Below, piece by piece: positions 23,030 through 35,555 of a stretch of 64,000 nucleotides of DNA; the stretch's first letter is position 1; each line of letters begins with the position of its first letter. The stretch lies in NCBI GenBank assembly GCA_947095585.1, contig OX352765.1, positions 78,723,976-78,787,975 on the forward strand. Direction: 5' to 3'. The notes under the pieces are model-generated. The model had not been told where the DNA came from. It saw only the letters and a list, made by a program, of their open reading frames with translations, and did no database searches. The translations under genes were made by a program, and so were the position numbers. Source of the stretch: Nephrocerus scutellatus. Taxonomy: Eukaryota; Arthropoda; Insecta; Diptera; Pipunculidae.

Positions 23030-25088
23030 ACGCTTAAGGGGTTTAAACCCTTATAATGCTTAGCACAGCGTGGGCGTTAGGAAATCAGGGAGAGGAAAAG
23101 GTGAGATGTCTATGCACGTGTGTCTTAAACGACTGCAGATAATACAAATACAAGAACATAGAGTAGGGCAGGGCAATTCATTCCACAAAATTATTGTGCG
23201 GCTAATGAAAGCATCTCTAAATTGGCTAGTACGATCAAAGATATGGCTAAGATAGTTAAGGCACTGGTATTACGGATGGGTACGAGAATGGGCGGGATGC
23301 ATATGGATATTTCTTTTGAACACCGCTTATGGAAAAAGCGATAAAACAGTGACAGGCAGAAAACAATCCTACGATGTTCAAGCGATTCGATTCTTTTCGC
23401 GATATTTATGTCACCAATAAGTTTTAACGTACGGTTTCGAACTCTGTCTAGTAGACGCAATGTCGTATTGGGGGCACCTGCCAAGACAATACAGTTGTAT
23501 TCAAGTTTAGGGCGAATATATGCCTTGTAAATAGCAGGCAGATCTGAAGAAGTGAAGTACATCTTGCACCGTTTATCTCGTAGCATTTTTGGCGATGGCA
23601 AATATGAGGTCGTTCAAACGAAGCTTGTTGTTGACGTACATACTGAGAATTGAGAGTTTTTCGCTGTCTTTGGTGCAAGATCCATTCATGGATAAATGTT
23701 AAGATTCATGGATAAATGTTAGGGGCTTAAAATACGCTTGGGCGACAGAAGATATCATTAAGTTATAGAAGCGATAAATTCAACTTTATTATGTAGTCCC
23801 CTACCTTGTTATACAGTCAAGGTTAGAAATTAACGTGCTTAACATACATGTGGTTGTTCAAGTTTCACTTGCGACGAAGAGGGTCGCGCAGAAAGCATGA
23901 AGTCATACGAAAAGCTAAGAGTGCTGTCATCACCAAAAGAATGGATTGGATTAGAAGTAGCGAATAGGAGATCGTTAATGAAAATAAGAAAGAGTGTCGG
24001 AGACATAACAGAGCCTTGAGGAACACCGCTGTTTATGCGGTGAACATGAGATTTGAAACTGTCCAATACGACCTGGATAGAACGGCCAGAAAAGTAGTTA
24101 CTTGTGAAGCAGGGCATTATCAATTCCATAAGTATTCATTTTCGACAAAAGAGCTTGATGCCAGACTCTATCAAATGACTTGGAAATATCGAATGCGACA
24201 ACTTTGCTTTCACCAAATTTGTGATTGCATAAGCTTACGCTTAATCAGCGTTTCCATGACCTTAGAAAGTATGGATGTTAGCGAAATTGGTCGGTAGGAG
24301 TAAAGAGATGACGGGTCGTCTTTTTCAGGAACAGGCTGGATAATGGCTGTTTTCCAATTCATTGGAACGACTCCAGAAGAATAAGAGAAATGGAAAAGCG
24401 TGCGCAGTGGCAATGCCAATTGAATGAGCGTTGGAATTGAAGACGAGACAATATTTTTAATTCGTTTCACGAATGACCAAAAATTTTTACTTTCTTTGGG
24501 ACATTGAATTATTTTTTGTCTGTTTTTGGTCATAGTCGAATTTGCAATCATGTCTGACTCGTGTAAATTTGGTTCGGTTTTCCACAGTGGGGTTTTTTTT
24601 ATATAACCGAAAGCATAGCTCACAGTTCCTAGTAGCCTCTTGCAGCTTCAATCATATTCATTCGGTTTACTACATCTTGTCCTGGAAGGGATAAACCGTT
24701 TCATCCTCTCGATGATTATGTTATTGATCGCATCAGAAGTGGCATCCACACCACTATTGGCGTTAAGAGCCCAGTTAATGCTTCTAAAGAAATTATTGAG
24801 GCCATCCCAGTTGGCTTTCTCGTGTAGCCATACTTTTCTTTTAGGAGTTTTCTCTTTAATTGTGTGGTTTGACAACGAGAAATTACCTGATACTACATAA
24901 TGGTCTGAAGAGCCTACACTGACAGTGTATTTGTTAGGAAGATAAGTAAGAAACAAGTCACGGGTATTAGCGTTATGGCACACAATGTCTGGAATTCGAG
25001 TGGGCTCATTCACAAGCTGAGTGAGACGGTTAAAATCAGCTAATAACTCAACATCCTTTCCTTGCGGTGTTGTTAAGCCTGAATGGCG
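23030..25088 (-). mobile_element. Family C (CR1/Jockey-group) LINE, internally deleted
   Basis: Minus-strand order: an endonuclease end (24648-25085: NEPTRIPDIVCHNANTRDLF, then SSDHYVVSGNFSL); a linker (24480-24647: CPKESKNFWSFVKRIKN); RT fingers (SYRPISLTSILSKVMETLI, 24220-24330); palm VVAFDISKSFDRVW near 24190; GVPQGSVMSPTLFLIFINDL; and the catalytic box, which reads FGDD instead of FADD (23930-23950). The thumb follows (AIYKAYIRPKLEYNCIVLAG, 23480-23560), then a C-terminal tail ending near 23060. A fingers-palm segment is missing. The 3' end carries the conserved ACGCTGTGCTAAGCATTATA sequence also found near 43440 and 49960. Confidence 0.85.
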
Positions 25089-25089
25089 A

Positions 25090-25805
25090 AACCAACTAGA
25101 ATTGTGATATCATTCGGAAGGTGAAGGCCAAACTGGCTCGGAATCCCCACCGTATCGGCAGAAAAATGGCTCGTGAGGCGAACATTTTGCTCGAATGGAT
25201 GCAGCACATATTGAAAGATCATCTTGGACTAAAGGGTTTTAAATTCCAAAAAACGCATGGTTAAAAAAAAAAATTTTAGTGGAAAGCGAAGGAGTTGTTA
25301 CGCTTGCACGAAAGTTTTTTTTTGGACCGTGGCATCAAGATCAGTGCTCAAGTTTATCGGGATCATGTGTTAGAGGGAGCGTTGAAGCCTTGGGCACAAA
25401 AACATTTCGGCCGCAGAGCCTGTACATTTCAACAGGACTCGGCGCCGAGTAATAAAGCGTGCGTCAATCAAGATTGGAAACAACGTTCCGCGGTTCATTT
25501 CCACTGCCCAATGGCCACGGATGCAAATCCGCTAGATTTCTGGGTTTCGGGTATTTTGAAGAGCAAGGTTGGGACAAAAAAATACCAAAGTGTCGATCAT
25601 CTCAAGTAAGCGCATAGCCGGGAATGGGCCAAAATACCGCAGAGCCACTTTCGTGCTGCATGCAATAGTTTTATCGGCCGTTTGAAGGCCATAATCGCGG
25701 CTAAGGGTGGCCAAATCGAAAACTGCTAATGCAATTCGAAAGTTTAAATATTTGTGAACATTTTTTACTTTGATTCAATAAAATTCATAAAAAAATAAAA
25801 ATTCT
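25090..25805 (+). mobile_element. Tc1/mariner-superfamily transposase relic
   Basis: The plus strand gives VKAKLARNPHRIGRKMAREA (DNA-binding region, 25112-25180) and ILKDHLGLKGFKFQKTHG, then a deletion over the first catalytic Asp. The frame 25295-25609 follows: FLDRGIKISAQVYRDHVLEG, KPWAQKHFGRRACTFQQDSA with the second catalytic Asp, and NPLDFWVSGILKSKVGTKKY, where the third acidic residue of this group lies. The C-terminus runs to GGQIENC at 25720. The usual SPDL before NPLD is eroded (ATDA). It abuts the 5' end of the family C LINE. No clean TIR pair was identified. The subgroup is uncertain; it looks maT/mariner-like. Confidence 0.8.
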
Positions 25806-27252
25806 GTTGCGTTTTGTTTTGGTAACACTTCGTGTCAGTCACGCTGTATAAAAAAAACCTTTGCACTTTCATTTTATTGTTCAATATTCAATGCGCATTT
25901 GAGGTAAAAATTTAAAAAAAAAATTCTATTGTTTGCTCCACTGTGTTTTCTTGGAAGTCCACATGATTTTTTAGATGTTTCGGCGCCTTCTATTAGAAGA
26001 AACAACAGAATTATAGCTCTGTAGTTTTGTGAGTGAACTAATAAAGTAGTAAGTTCTGTGCAGACGTTTGTAAGCGCACGCTCATACATTATCCTCAAGC
26101 GCAAGCAACTATTAAAGAAGAAGACTTTTTTTATCTATACATTTACTGATTTGCTAAAAAAGGAAATAAAAATCCCTCTTAAAAAACGAAAAGAAGCAAA
26201 AGAGTTGAAAATTACTTTGGATAAGTTATCCAAAATTTAAATATCCCACTGCCGGTCCGCTGGCATCATACGCGGTAGACAGCTGCTGGCGCTCTCCAGG
26301 AGACTTTACTGGCTGGCTACGTTAGCACCTCTTTCGTTGCGAACAAAATTAGTTGTCTCCTGGCGTTTTATATTTGTGACCCATTACCCATAGCAATGTT
26401 GCTGACGATCACGATGTTGATGATGATGATGATGATGACGTCCTCTACACGCTGAGTTTAATCGGTCATATCAAGCCCATACTTATTTTGAGTTAGGGCC
26501 GAAAAAAAACTAAAATTGTGTCGCACTGATATTTCATATATGTGAAGTGATTGCTGCTAGCGTGTAAGTGGTTAACCCCCCTGCTGACTTTATGGTGTTG
26601 AACATTGCCTGTCGTTTGTCATAAATGTTTTTCATTTCATTCATTTTTCCCTCTCGCAAATGCCTACGTATAATGATATCTGCCTGCGACAAGAAACTTT
26701 AACCCTTTGCGTTTGTAGCGGGTTCCATTTTGATGTTCGAATCTCCGGTCGGTCGTAGTGTGAAATCAAATAACAGTGGACATCATACTGAGAGTGTTAT
26801 GTCATAATTTTATTTCTTCTCCCCTTTTTATGAGGTTGATTTTGTAATTTTTCTTTATATGGAGTTTTTTTTTTATAAATGGTGGGAGCTTAACTTGTGA
26901 GAGACGTTTCTTTTTGATGGTAATTTATAGTTTCACAGGTGTAAGTGACCTGACACAGAAAAGTTTTCGGATTAACATTGGTCTGAAGTTCAAGTTAATA
27001 ATAAGGAAAGCCATTTAAGTGTCGTTGTAGTATCTTCTTCCCAGGTAGTAATCGCATTTTATACTAAGTTGGTGGTGTTTCTTGTGCTGATTACATGAAA
27101 GTCAAAGACAAGATTTAGAAATTGTTGTTGTCTTTTCCATGATGTTTTCTTAATCAACAAATAATAGCATATCCCGTTTAATGTCATCTTCTTAAGATTT
27201 ACAAAGCATCTTTCACATTTCCTCTATTAACTACATCCTTAAAGGAACATTT
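25806..27252. other. Unique DNA with GAT microsatellite
   Basis: A GAT/TGA run lies at 26414-26440. The frame at 26058-26240 is Lys-rich with no motif, and I see no gene. The rest is AT-rich unique sequence. Confidence 0.4.
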
Positions 27253-27253
27253 C

Positions 27254-27286
27254 TGGAGGCCAAGACCGGACCAAATATGATGATGA
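27254..27286 (+). mobile_element. Orphan 3' end of a family A LINE
   Basis: TGGAGGCCAAGACCGGACCA followed by AATATGATGATGA matches the last bases of family A (GGGAGGCCAGGACCGG, then a GCCAAATATGATGATG end). Only about 33 bp remain, oriented opposite to the family A copy that starts 300 bp downstream. Confidence 0.6.
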
Positions 27287-27299
27287 AAACTAACATTTT

Positions 27300-27570
27300 T
27301 TTTAATTTTTGGTGGGGGCAGATCGCCCCCATTTATTCGGCTTGTTACAAGCTAATAGCATTATCTTAAAACTAACATCATTAACTTAAAGCTATGACAT
27401 AAGATATTGTTACAAGCTAATATTCAACTTAATAACTAAGACATAAGACACTTAAAGATAGGGGGAACGGTGAAGGAGATAAAGTTTAAGGCAGGGAGTG
27501 CTGCGGTTGAAATCGAAAACACTGAGGTTTAAGTTAACCTTTCGCAGCATACGGCATCCGAGTAATAAAA
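27300..27570 (-). mobile_element. Possible LINE 3' untranslated region
   Basis: On the minus strand the stretch ends with AATAAA and a TGGGGGC..GCCCCCA hairpin (27313-27331), then an A-rich run at 27297-27307. The TTACAAGCTAATA motif is repeated at 27346 and 27411. This looks like a polyadenylated retroelement tail, but no coding part adjoins it. Confidence 0.35.
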
Positions 27571-27582
27571 TCATATTTGGCT

Positions 27583-28014
27583 CTACAACCGTGTTCCGGT
27601 CCTGGCCTCCCGCAAAATATCTCTCCGCCTATCCCGATTTCGAGCTGATGTCATCCAATTTGGCATCCCTAAACTCTGGACATCCTGGCCTACGCCATCC
27701 TTGCAGCGTAAGCTTGGCCGGCCTTGCTGTCGTGCTTCATAAATCCTACCGCAAAGGACTTTCCGAGCAGGATCCTCTTCGCTCATGCGAGCTAGGTGTC
27801 CTGCCAACCGGAGCCCACCGAGCTTAATTCTCTTCACGATGTCAACATCACGGTAACGCTCGTCATCATTGTAAAGTCTCCTGAATCGTCTTTCCTCACA
27901 TACGGGGCCAACAATTCTCCGTAAGACTTTTCTCTCGAATGCGGCTAAGAGGTCGGAATGCTTTTTGCCAAGCACCCAAGTCTCGAATCCATATGTAAGT
28001 ACTGGTATGACCAT
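27583..28014 (-). pseudogene. Family A LINE C-terminal domain, open 143-codon piece
   Basis: Starts at an ATG (complement of 28012-28014). Residues 1-16 (VIPVLTYGFETWVLGKK) are the RT thumb YG.E.W motif. FERKVLRRIVGPVCE (28-42), RIKLGGLRLAGHLARM (61-76) and DPARKVL follow, then a GRPSLRC motif and a final NRDRRRDILREA block. This is the usual C-terminus of such LINEs. Conservation of these blocks against the copies at 17.3 and 33.2 kb supports common descent. Confidence 0.85.
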
Positions 28015-28440
28015 TGTCTTATATATCAGCAGCTTGGATGTTATGGTTAAGTTCCTGGATTTGAAGAGTCTTGACAGGCTACAGTAGGCTTTGTTGGCTT
28101 TAAGGAAACGTGCGTGTATTGAGCTGTTATCGGCTGTTACAGTTGACCCGATATAGTTACTACTTCAAATTCGCGCTGCACTATTTTAATTGAGACCCCA
28201 ATGTTGGATGAAAGTTTCCTGTACATCTCTTTGGTTTCTATCAACTATGTCAATGTCGTCTGCGTAAGCCAGTATCTGCATGGACTTATAGTAGATTGTT
28301 CCTCTCGCCGTTACGTCAGAGTCTCTGATCACTTTCTCTAACGCCAGGGTTAAGAGGACGCAGGCCAGTCTGTCCCCTTTCGGAGCCCTTCATAGATGTT
28401 GAATGGGCTTGATAGTGATCCGGATATTTTTACTTGGTTT

Positions 28441-28760
28441 ATAACATTGGTCAGTGGGCGCCGTGGCTCAGTGAAAAAGCGCATGGTTACTGAGCAGGGG
28501 TTCGTGGTTCGAATCCTAGTAACACAAAAAAGTATTTTTCACGGTGTCCCACCTATCGTGAATGGGTGACAAACGTTCGGAGAGTAATAACTTGTCACGG
28601 AAAGCTTCTCAATTTGCCGTTCCGATTCGTCCTTAAATTGTAGGTCCCTTCCATTTGTGTCTTAAAATATACATTCACAACACAAATGGCCGCGACAAGC
28701 TAGCCTTGGACCGCAACGGGCTGTCGCGCCGAATATTATTATATATTATAACAATGGTCA
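28441..28760 (+). mobile_element. tRNA-derived SINE (type 1) nested in family A LINE
   Basis: The element (28454-28747) has A box TGGCTCAGTGA at 28464-28474 and B box GGTTCGAATCC at 28506-28516, and ends GCGCCGAATATTATTATA. The 13-bp duplication ATAACATTGGTCA (28441-28453) recurs as ATAACAATGGTCA (28748-28760). Removing one copy plus the SINE restores alignment to the uninterrupted LINE near 18050, so the SINE arrived after the LINE. Confidence 0.93.
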
Positions 28761-29525
28761 TGGTCAACCTACATAGTCGTGCCAGTTTAATTGGGATGCC
28801 GAATTCTCTCATGGCTTTATAGAGTTCTACTCTGGCTATGCTATCAAAGGCGGCTTTAAAGTCTATAAAAAGATGGTGTAGTCAGTTTTGAAACTCCAAA
28901 TATTTTTTTATCATCTGCCTAAGGGTGTAAATCTGATCAGTTGTTTATATGCTTGGGATGAAGCCTGACTGGTATGTACCAATGATGACTTTAGTATATG
29001 GGGCTATCCTGTCTTAAAGGATAGTGGAGTAAATCTTATACGCGGTACTCAACAACTTTATACCACGATAATTGCTGCATGTTGTGGTATCTCCTTTTTA
29101 TGTATGGCCCCAGGATGCCTCTTCACCAGTCTTCTGGCATCACTTTTTCCTCCCATACTTGCACTATTAGTTCATGAATTGCTTGGTGTATTACAGAGCA
29201 GTCTGATTTAATCAGCTCCATTGGGATACCATTTGATCATGATGCCTTATTATTTTTGAGCCAATTTATAGCTCTGCTAACTTCGTCTATACTTGTTGGC
29301 GGCAGCATAGTGTGGTCTTCGGTCATTGATGGAGCCTCCAATTCCTCAGAAAGCTGGCCATTTAGCAACTCTTGAAAGTGCTCTTCCCATTGCTCTAAGA
29401 TGCCTTTGCCCTCTTTGTCTTTGCAGTAGGTGCAACGTGGTGTATAACGAAATCTACAAACGGCACCGTGGTGCCAACACTAAGGTGACCTGAGCTTTGT
29501 GGTAGAATTTATAAACTCGTCAGCG

Positions 29526-31029
29526 GGGTATGCCAGGGTTTCGCTTAAGAGTGTCTATATATCAGAGAGTTTCACGCTGCATAATTGGACGACATCGGGT
29601 CCGGTGAAGTAATTAAGAATGAGCTAAGAATCGGCTGTTACAACTCAAAATGAAGACAACCGACATGTGCCTGTCAAAATACATTAACACATCATGTCAA
29701 TTGAATGTTAAATTTTCCAAAGCGCACAAGCGCACATTGTTCCAAAAATATTTTTTAAAACATCTTAACCCCTACACGCCTAGTGAATATCACTACATAC
29801 AACTTCGGTGCACTTTCTTGCCATCAGATTTATGACAGCAATCAATGTAGTGTGTGTTTGTTAAGATTTTTAAACAAATATAGCTACACACGATGACAGC
29901 AATGATGTGCGCGGTGTCAATGAGTAACCGTTAAAATTTCTATTTTTAATACTTTCTCCAGCCATTCTCAATAAATTTTGTGGTAGGGTTATGTCAATAA
30001 CTATAATTCCTGCGGAAGCAAAAGCCATTGAATGGAATCACCAAAATATCCACAGAGATTTTGACAAATTTTCACGTTTATTGAATATATGTGGGTATCC
30101 TTGTTCCATTTTTATTTTGGGATGCTGTCGCTTATTCAGTTTGAACTTTTGAATGACTTCCTTTCTGTCTTGTGGCAACTTTTTGCTTTTCTTTCGATCC
30201 TTCGTTGGATGATTGTTCGTTAATCGTTGGGTTGGATTGGATTGGATCGTTTATCGCAGCACAACGACGGAGCAGTGAGTGTCGCTCGTATATGTCGTAA
30301 TAATATACAGATAACCGATTGTCATATTATTACAAGCTCCGTTGTTGTGCGTGGAAGGAAGGTTCGCGCTCGATTGCGTGAGCTCATCACGGAATGAAGA
30401 TGTCAGATAGTTTTATGATGCTCTTCCGTCAAGATAAAATGCTAATGAGCATTGACTTGCGTTTAAGATTGAGTTGAGTTCAGCTCAGCAGTTTGTCGTT
30501 ATCATTTTCGTTGACGTATTGGGATATGGGCAGGAGTGTAGCGAATGCAGAATGTTTCCGACGATGCTGATGATGGTGATGATGGTGATGATGATGATGA
30601 TGGTGATGACGATGACGTTGTTGATGATATAATTACTTTGGCATCATATCATTAATGGTTATGAAAATATTTTGATCGAATTCAAAGGGAATGGTAGAAC
30701 GAGAATTGGAGTTGGGTTGAGTTGAGGAAGGAAATTGATTATCTGACGATACGATAATTTTTAGTTCCCATTAATGTCCATCGTTGTCAATTAATTTACA
30801 AATTTGCTTACTTACTCGTAACATTGGTAAATTGTTCATTAAGTAAAAGTCTGGCAAGGAGGAAAGCTCTCACATACTTCATTGAGGAAAATCTTTCAAA
30901 TAACGAGAAATGATTGCAAAAAAGTTGTGTTTTTTTTTCTAAATTTACAACAACTAATATCAACTCATCTAGCTGTTTATATATCTAATATTGAACACGA
31001 AATTCGGTCTGTAACATAGTGGTACATCC
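29526..31029. other. Unique DNA with GAT/GGT microsatellite
   Basis: A (GATGGT)-type run spans about 30561-30630. A GGATTGGATTGGATTGGATC stretch lies at 30232-30248. I see no coding motif; the frame at 29650-29835 has none. Confidence 0.4.
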
Positions 31030-31200
31030 CAATACATAAGAGCGTCGATGAACTTAAAAAAATTAAAACAATGTAAATACGTCGGGCCCCTATTGTTAAG
31101 CCGACACTTATTAATAATAGTTATTTATAAGTTTACTTTTAAGTCAAAATTGTATATTACTTAAATGTTTAATAAAATATCTTAATCTATCTATCTATCG
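31030..31200 (+). mobile_element. Possible LINE 3' tail ending in CTAT repeats
   Basis: AATAAAATATCTTAAT at 31165-31185 is followed by (CTAT) repeats to 31198, a tail form used by several LINE families. No RT is attached, so the assignment is tentative. Confidence 0.35.
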
Positions 31201-31698
31201 AGCTGTGAAAAATATTTTTGCAATTAGGGCACGCATGTAAGTTGGTAAAAGGCAGAAAAATCGCCGCGAATGCGTATCAGCAGAAACCTGAAGACAGATG
31301 GATGATGGACGAAGATGAGGGATGGTTCTACCAGCCGGAGTAGTACTCAGTGATACCAGGGTTCTTCGTCTATTAGGTTATTACAATAAAAAGAAGTTAT
31401 TTGTTTAGTGAATGGAATTCAATCTTTTATTCTCTTCTCTTTAGCTTAACAATATATACTGGTGAAATTTAAAATATAATTTTTTAAAAGGGTATCGTCT
31501 TGTATCCTTGTTAGCGACGCGTACAGGGTGACGTTGTGTATCTAACTATGTAATTAGCAAAGCCTATTGTCGTTGCGTTAGCGGTAACGATGTCACCCTT
31601 AGACCATTTGGCTCTAAGATGAACTTAGGTATTAGTCTTTGCTGGGGTTTAGCGTCAAAGGCCTTGAGTCTTAGGCAACTAAATGCCATGAAATACTG

Positions 31699-31860
31699 GC
31701 GTTAAGCGTGTGGACGTTATATCTCTCTCAAACCATTAATTGTGAGAATATACCAGCGTTAGGCGTGAGGAAGTAATGGGAAGAATATCTCTCTTAAACC
31801 ATTAATTGCGAGGATATACCAGCGTTAAGCGTGAGGAAGTAATGGCAAGGAAGAGCACTT
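31699..31860. repeat. Short tandem repeat, 3 copies of about 57-66 bp
   Basis: GCGTTAAGCGTG or GCGTTAGGCGTGAGG starts copies at 31699, 31756 and 31822. Each is followed by a TATCTCTCT.AAACCATTAATTG block. It is local and non-coding. Confidence 0.75.
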
Positions 31861-31861
31861 T

Positions 31862-33420
31862 AATGAGGTTCTAAATGGCCAGCTTACTGAGGAATTGTAG
31901 GCTCCACTTATGACCGAAAAACACACTATGCTGCCGCCAACAAGCATAGACAAAGTTATAATAATAATATTCGGCGCGACAGACCATTGCGGTCCAAAGC
32001 CTAGCTTCTCGCGACCATTTGTGTTGCGCATTTAATTTTTGGACACAAATGGAAGGGCCATACAATTTAAGGCCGGCTCCGAACGGCGAATTGAGAAGCT
32101 TTCCGTGACAAGTTATTACTCTCGGAACGTTTGTCACCCATTTGCGAGAGGTGGGCTTTCTGGGATTCGAACCACGAACCTCCTGCTCAGTAGCCACGCC
32201 CATTTCCACTGAGCCACGGTGCCCACCATAGACAAAGTTAGCAGAGCGATAAATTGGCTTAAAAACAACAAGGCATCGGGATCAGATGGTATCCAAGCGG
32301 AGCTGATTAAAACAGGAAGTCCCGCAGTGCACCAAGCAATTCATGAACTAATAGGGCAAGTATGGGAGAAAGAAACGAAACCAGAAGACTACCTAGCCCC
32401 ATACGCTAAACTCATCATTGGTCCATACCAGTGTGGCTTCATTCCGGACAAATCCACAACTGATCAGATTTACACCCTTAGGCAGGTCATGGAAAAATGT
32501 CTAGAGTTTCAAAACTCACCACACCATCTTTTTATAGACTTTAAAGCCGCCTATGTTAGCATAGCCAGAGTAGAACTTTATACACCCATGAGAGAATTTG
32601 GCATCCCAAATAAACTGACACGACTATGTAGGTTGACCAATGCTATAAGCTAAGTAAAAATATCCGGATCACTATTAAGCCCATTCAGCATCTATAACAG
32701 GCTCCGACAGGGGGATGGACTGGCCTGCATTCTCTTCAACCTGGCGTTGGAGAAAGTGATCCGAGACTCTGACGTAACGACGAGAGGAACAATCCACTAT
32801 AAGTCCTGGCTTACGCAGACGACATTGACATAGTTGGTAGAAACCAAAGAGATGTACAGGAAGCTTTTTACTATCTCGTGTAAACTGTAGACGCCTATAA
32901 CTAGAAATACGCGCACGGTTGCTTTAAGCCAACAAAACCTACTGTCAAGACTCTTCAAATCCAGGAACTTAACGATAACATCCAAGCTGCTGGTGCATAA
33001 GACAATTGTCATACCAGTACTTAGATATGGATCCGTGACTGGGGTGCTTAGCAAAAAGCCTTGTGACCTCTTAGCCGCGTTCGAGAGATATGTCTTGTTG
33101 GCCTCTTATGTGAGGAAGGACGATTCCGGAGACTCTATAATGATGAGATTTACGAGCTTTACTGCGATTTCGATATCGTGAAGAGAATTAAGCTTGGCAG
33201 GATCCGGTGGGTGGGACACCTAGCTCGCATGAACGAAGATAATCCTGCTGGAAAAAACCTTTTGCGATAGGATTTATGAAACACGACAGCGAGACCGGCC
33301 ACGGTTACGCTGAAAAGATGGCGTAGATCAGGGTTTAGGAATGCAAACCTGTATGCAATCGGCTCAAAATCGGTATCGATGGACAGATTTTTTGCGGGAG
33401 GCCAAGACGATGTTAATAAC
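31862..33420 (+). mobile_element. Family A (RTE-like) LINE, plus-strand copy carrying a SINE
   Basis: The linker (TATGCTGCCGCCAACAAGCA, matching the complement of 18570-18605) reaches 31958, then a minus-strand SINE (31959-32227) interrupts it. The open frame 32219-32653 gives the RT fingers: VSRAINWLKNNKASGSDGIQ, CGFIPDKSTTDQIYTLRQVM and HHLFIDFKAAYVS. It lacks the HKKGD...NYRGITLL block through a deletion near 32395. The palm YADD box is intact at 32812-32823. The thumb (32993-33181) and C-terminus (RPRLR, W) run to about 33420. The 3' end lacks the GAT run. It is inactive. Confidence 0.86.
31946..32240 (-). mobile_element. tRNA-derived SINE (type 1) with exact 13-bp target duplication
   Basis: Read on the minus strand, the SINE (31959-32227) starts GGTGGGCACCGTGGCTCAGT, has the B box GGTTCGAATCC, and ends GAATATTATTATTATAA. 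ATAGACAAAGTTA occurs exactly on both sides (31946-31958 and 32228-32240). The flanks join to reconstitute the family A linker seen at 18560-18600. This proves insertion into the LINE. Confidence 0.94.
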
Positions 33421-35555
33421 GATGGAAGAATTTCGATCGTTGAAGCTATATCAAGTCCTTCGCTATCTAAAGTTAACTCAGAGATTTGAATACTGGGAAC
33501 GTGTACAATGGACCGACGGTCTGAGTGCTTTGAATCTGGTTGGTCTTGAACTGTCCCACCAACCCACCACAGCTATATATGCTATAAAAAGAGCCACCTA
33601 CATTCTCTTAAGCACTTTTAGCCAATTCTTGTTTACCCGCTGAACTTTCAACTCTTAAGTTGCTCGCAATTCGAACACATCAAGCAAACCAGGATCATCG
33701 TTCGCATTCTCTACATGTACCAGATTGTTGTGTCCATAATTTTTTTGCAAATTATTTAAATAATCACTCATATAGACATATGCGTACCAACGTGTCTCGC
33801 CTCTCGCCTGAGTAATCGAGGAAAATTTTGCTTGTTCCATACAATTGAACGAAACGGAATTTTTATTATTAATCGCCTATCAATCACTCTCTGAAAAATG
33901 CAGATTATTTTCGGGATGAATCACAGAGCGGCGAGACGCCGATGACGACAGGCATCCCAGCGATGCATGTTGGAATTTCTTTGGCTTGATTCTTTGGTTC
34001 AACATATTTTCGGGTTTTTATTCCGAAAGAATGAGTACCGTGATGGTGGTGGTGGCCCTGTGATGGGCGGCAAAGCATTTCCAGCTGAAGCCTAAGAAGC
34101 AGTGCCACAGTTGCCATAATAAATCAAAATTTTCGAATTCTTTGAGATATTTTCGGGGAATTTTTCCATTTTATTGCATATTCGTGTTTTTAATTTTTTT
34201 TATTGCCGGAGCCATACTAACCAGCGATGGGTACTTTTTTTTCCAATGTCCATTTTTATGGTGGGCGGTCGGTTGGTCAGCCAAGTAAGTATAGGCGCCT
34301 CTTCTTGTGGGAGAGTTTATGTTTTGTTGTTGTTTTCGCCCAAAACCTGAGAGGTTATGGCAAGCGCATAAACTATCTGGTGAATCCACTAAATCTCTCC
34401 CTTTCCCTTGTCGGCGGCTGGGAATAAAAAAATGCATCCTCCTCCTCCTGCTCCTTCGCACATCATTGTCGAGACATAGCAAAGTTCTTTGTTTTATGGC
34501 CTGCTGCTTGGATAAGCTGCACAGCGATGACAGTGTCTTGTCGACAAAGATTCGGTGTAATAAATAATTTTATGATTGCAATGGGAGGAAAGGCAGAAGA
34601 AGAAGAAGAAAAAGCCCAAAATTATACAATTTATTGTTTATTTGTGTAATTTCTTTGTGGTAGTTGGATTGTGTTTGCCGCACCGATGAGATTATTGGAC
34701 GACGACGCCACCTTTGTCTCAGGCTCGGTGGAGGATTTTTATTGTTGTCGATTCTCGACAAGCAATCGAGAGATAAGAAAGATTTTTGTCTGTCAGCGGC
34801 GGAATCTGTTGTATGTGCCACATAAAAATGAAAAATGAATTGCATCGCAGAGAGCGCCATTCGGTGTCGAGGAGGAGCAGAACAGAAGCCCCTGCAATTG
34901 ATTGCAAACTCACACACACAGATAGCCAAACAGACAAACAATTGCAATCTGCACTCTCTGTACTGTTATTGCAAAATTTTTGACAAATGATCCTCCGCGA
35001 AAGTGCGAATTCATGTTTGATGACAATTTCCCTCCGTCGTCCATCGCCCATTGAATTTGAATTGCATTTGAAGATTTGCAGTTTTGTTGGTGTAGTTGTT
35101 GTGGTTGTTTTTTTTTTCATTATTGTTCCATTTGTCACAAGTACATCACTTCGCACCTGACAAATGATTTGTCAAAGGACTACTTGTGTTTTATGTTCAA
35201 AGAATTCCATAACCAGGCAATTGACCAAGGAATTCAGGTTGGGTTACTTAGTTGGGTGCGCAGATGTGGTAAAATCAGGGCAAACTTTTCATGCGGTGGG
35301 AAAAATTTGTCCAGGCTTGTAAGAGACGATATATGCTTCATGAACTGCAGCTGGAAAAAGTGAATGCTTCTTTTCGGTTGTAACCAACTGCGGGCTACTC
35401 TTCATCTATGGTAGATATATGGTAGAGTTATGGGCTGAAGGTGTGACACGAATAACACGGACAAGTTGGAGCATGGACAACATCAACCTGACTTGTTTTT
35501 AATATCGCTTGTGATAATAAAGATAAGACAGTGCTAATCAGCATAGATTTACCTT
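33421..35555. other. Unique DNA, CA/CAA-rich, no gene recognised
   Basis: The stretch has short GGT, TTG and GAA runs (34030-34060, 34320-34335, 34595-34612). Overlapping minus-strand frames of 100-145 codons at 34171-35156 are driven by Leu- and Thr-rich simple sequence, share no motif with known families and overlap each other. I do not accept them as genes. Confidence 0.4.

Larger units (their letters stand above)
27571..29525 (-). mobile_element. Family A (RTE-like) LINE, RT half, carrying a SINE
   Basis: Co-linear with the copy at 17113-20220. The C-terminal domain is at 27583-28014. The palm with intact LAYADDIDI is at about 28245-28275, and the fingers region at 28770-29330 is readable only as short pieces. 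The 5' truncation falls near 29525, in the linker before RT. A type 1 SINE (28454-28747) interrupts the palm. Its 3' end, GCCAAATATGATTTTATT on the minus strand, has lost most of the GAT run seen in the other copies. It is dead through indels. Confidence 0.87.

Noticed and set aside
34570..35156. Two minus-strand frames of 125 and 145 codons
   Set aside because: Rich in Leu and Thr from simple repeats, overlapping each other in different frames, no recognisable domain.
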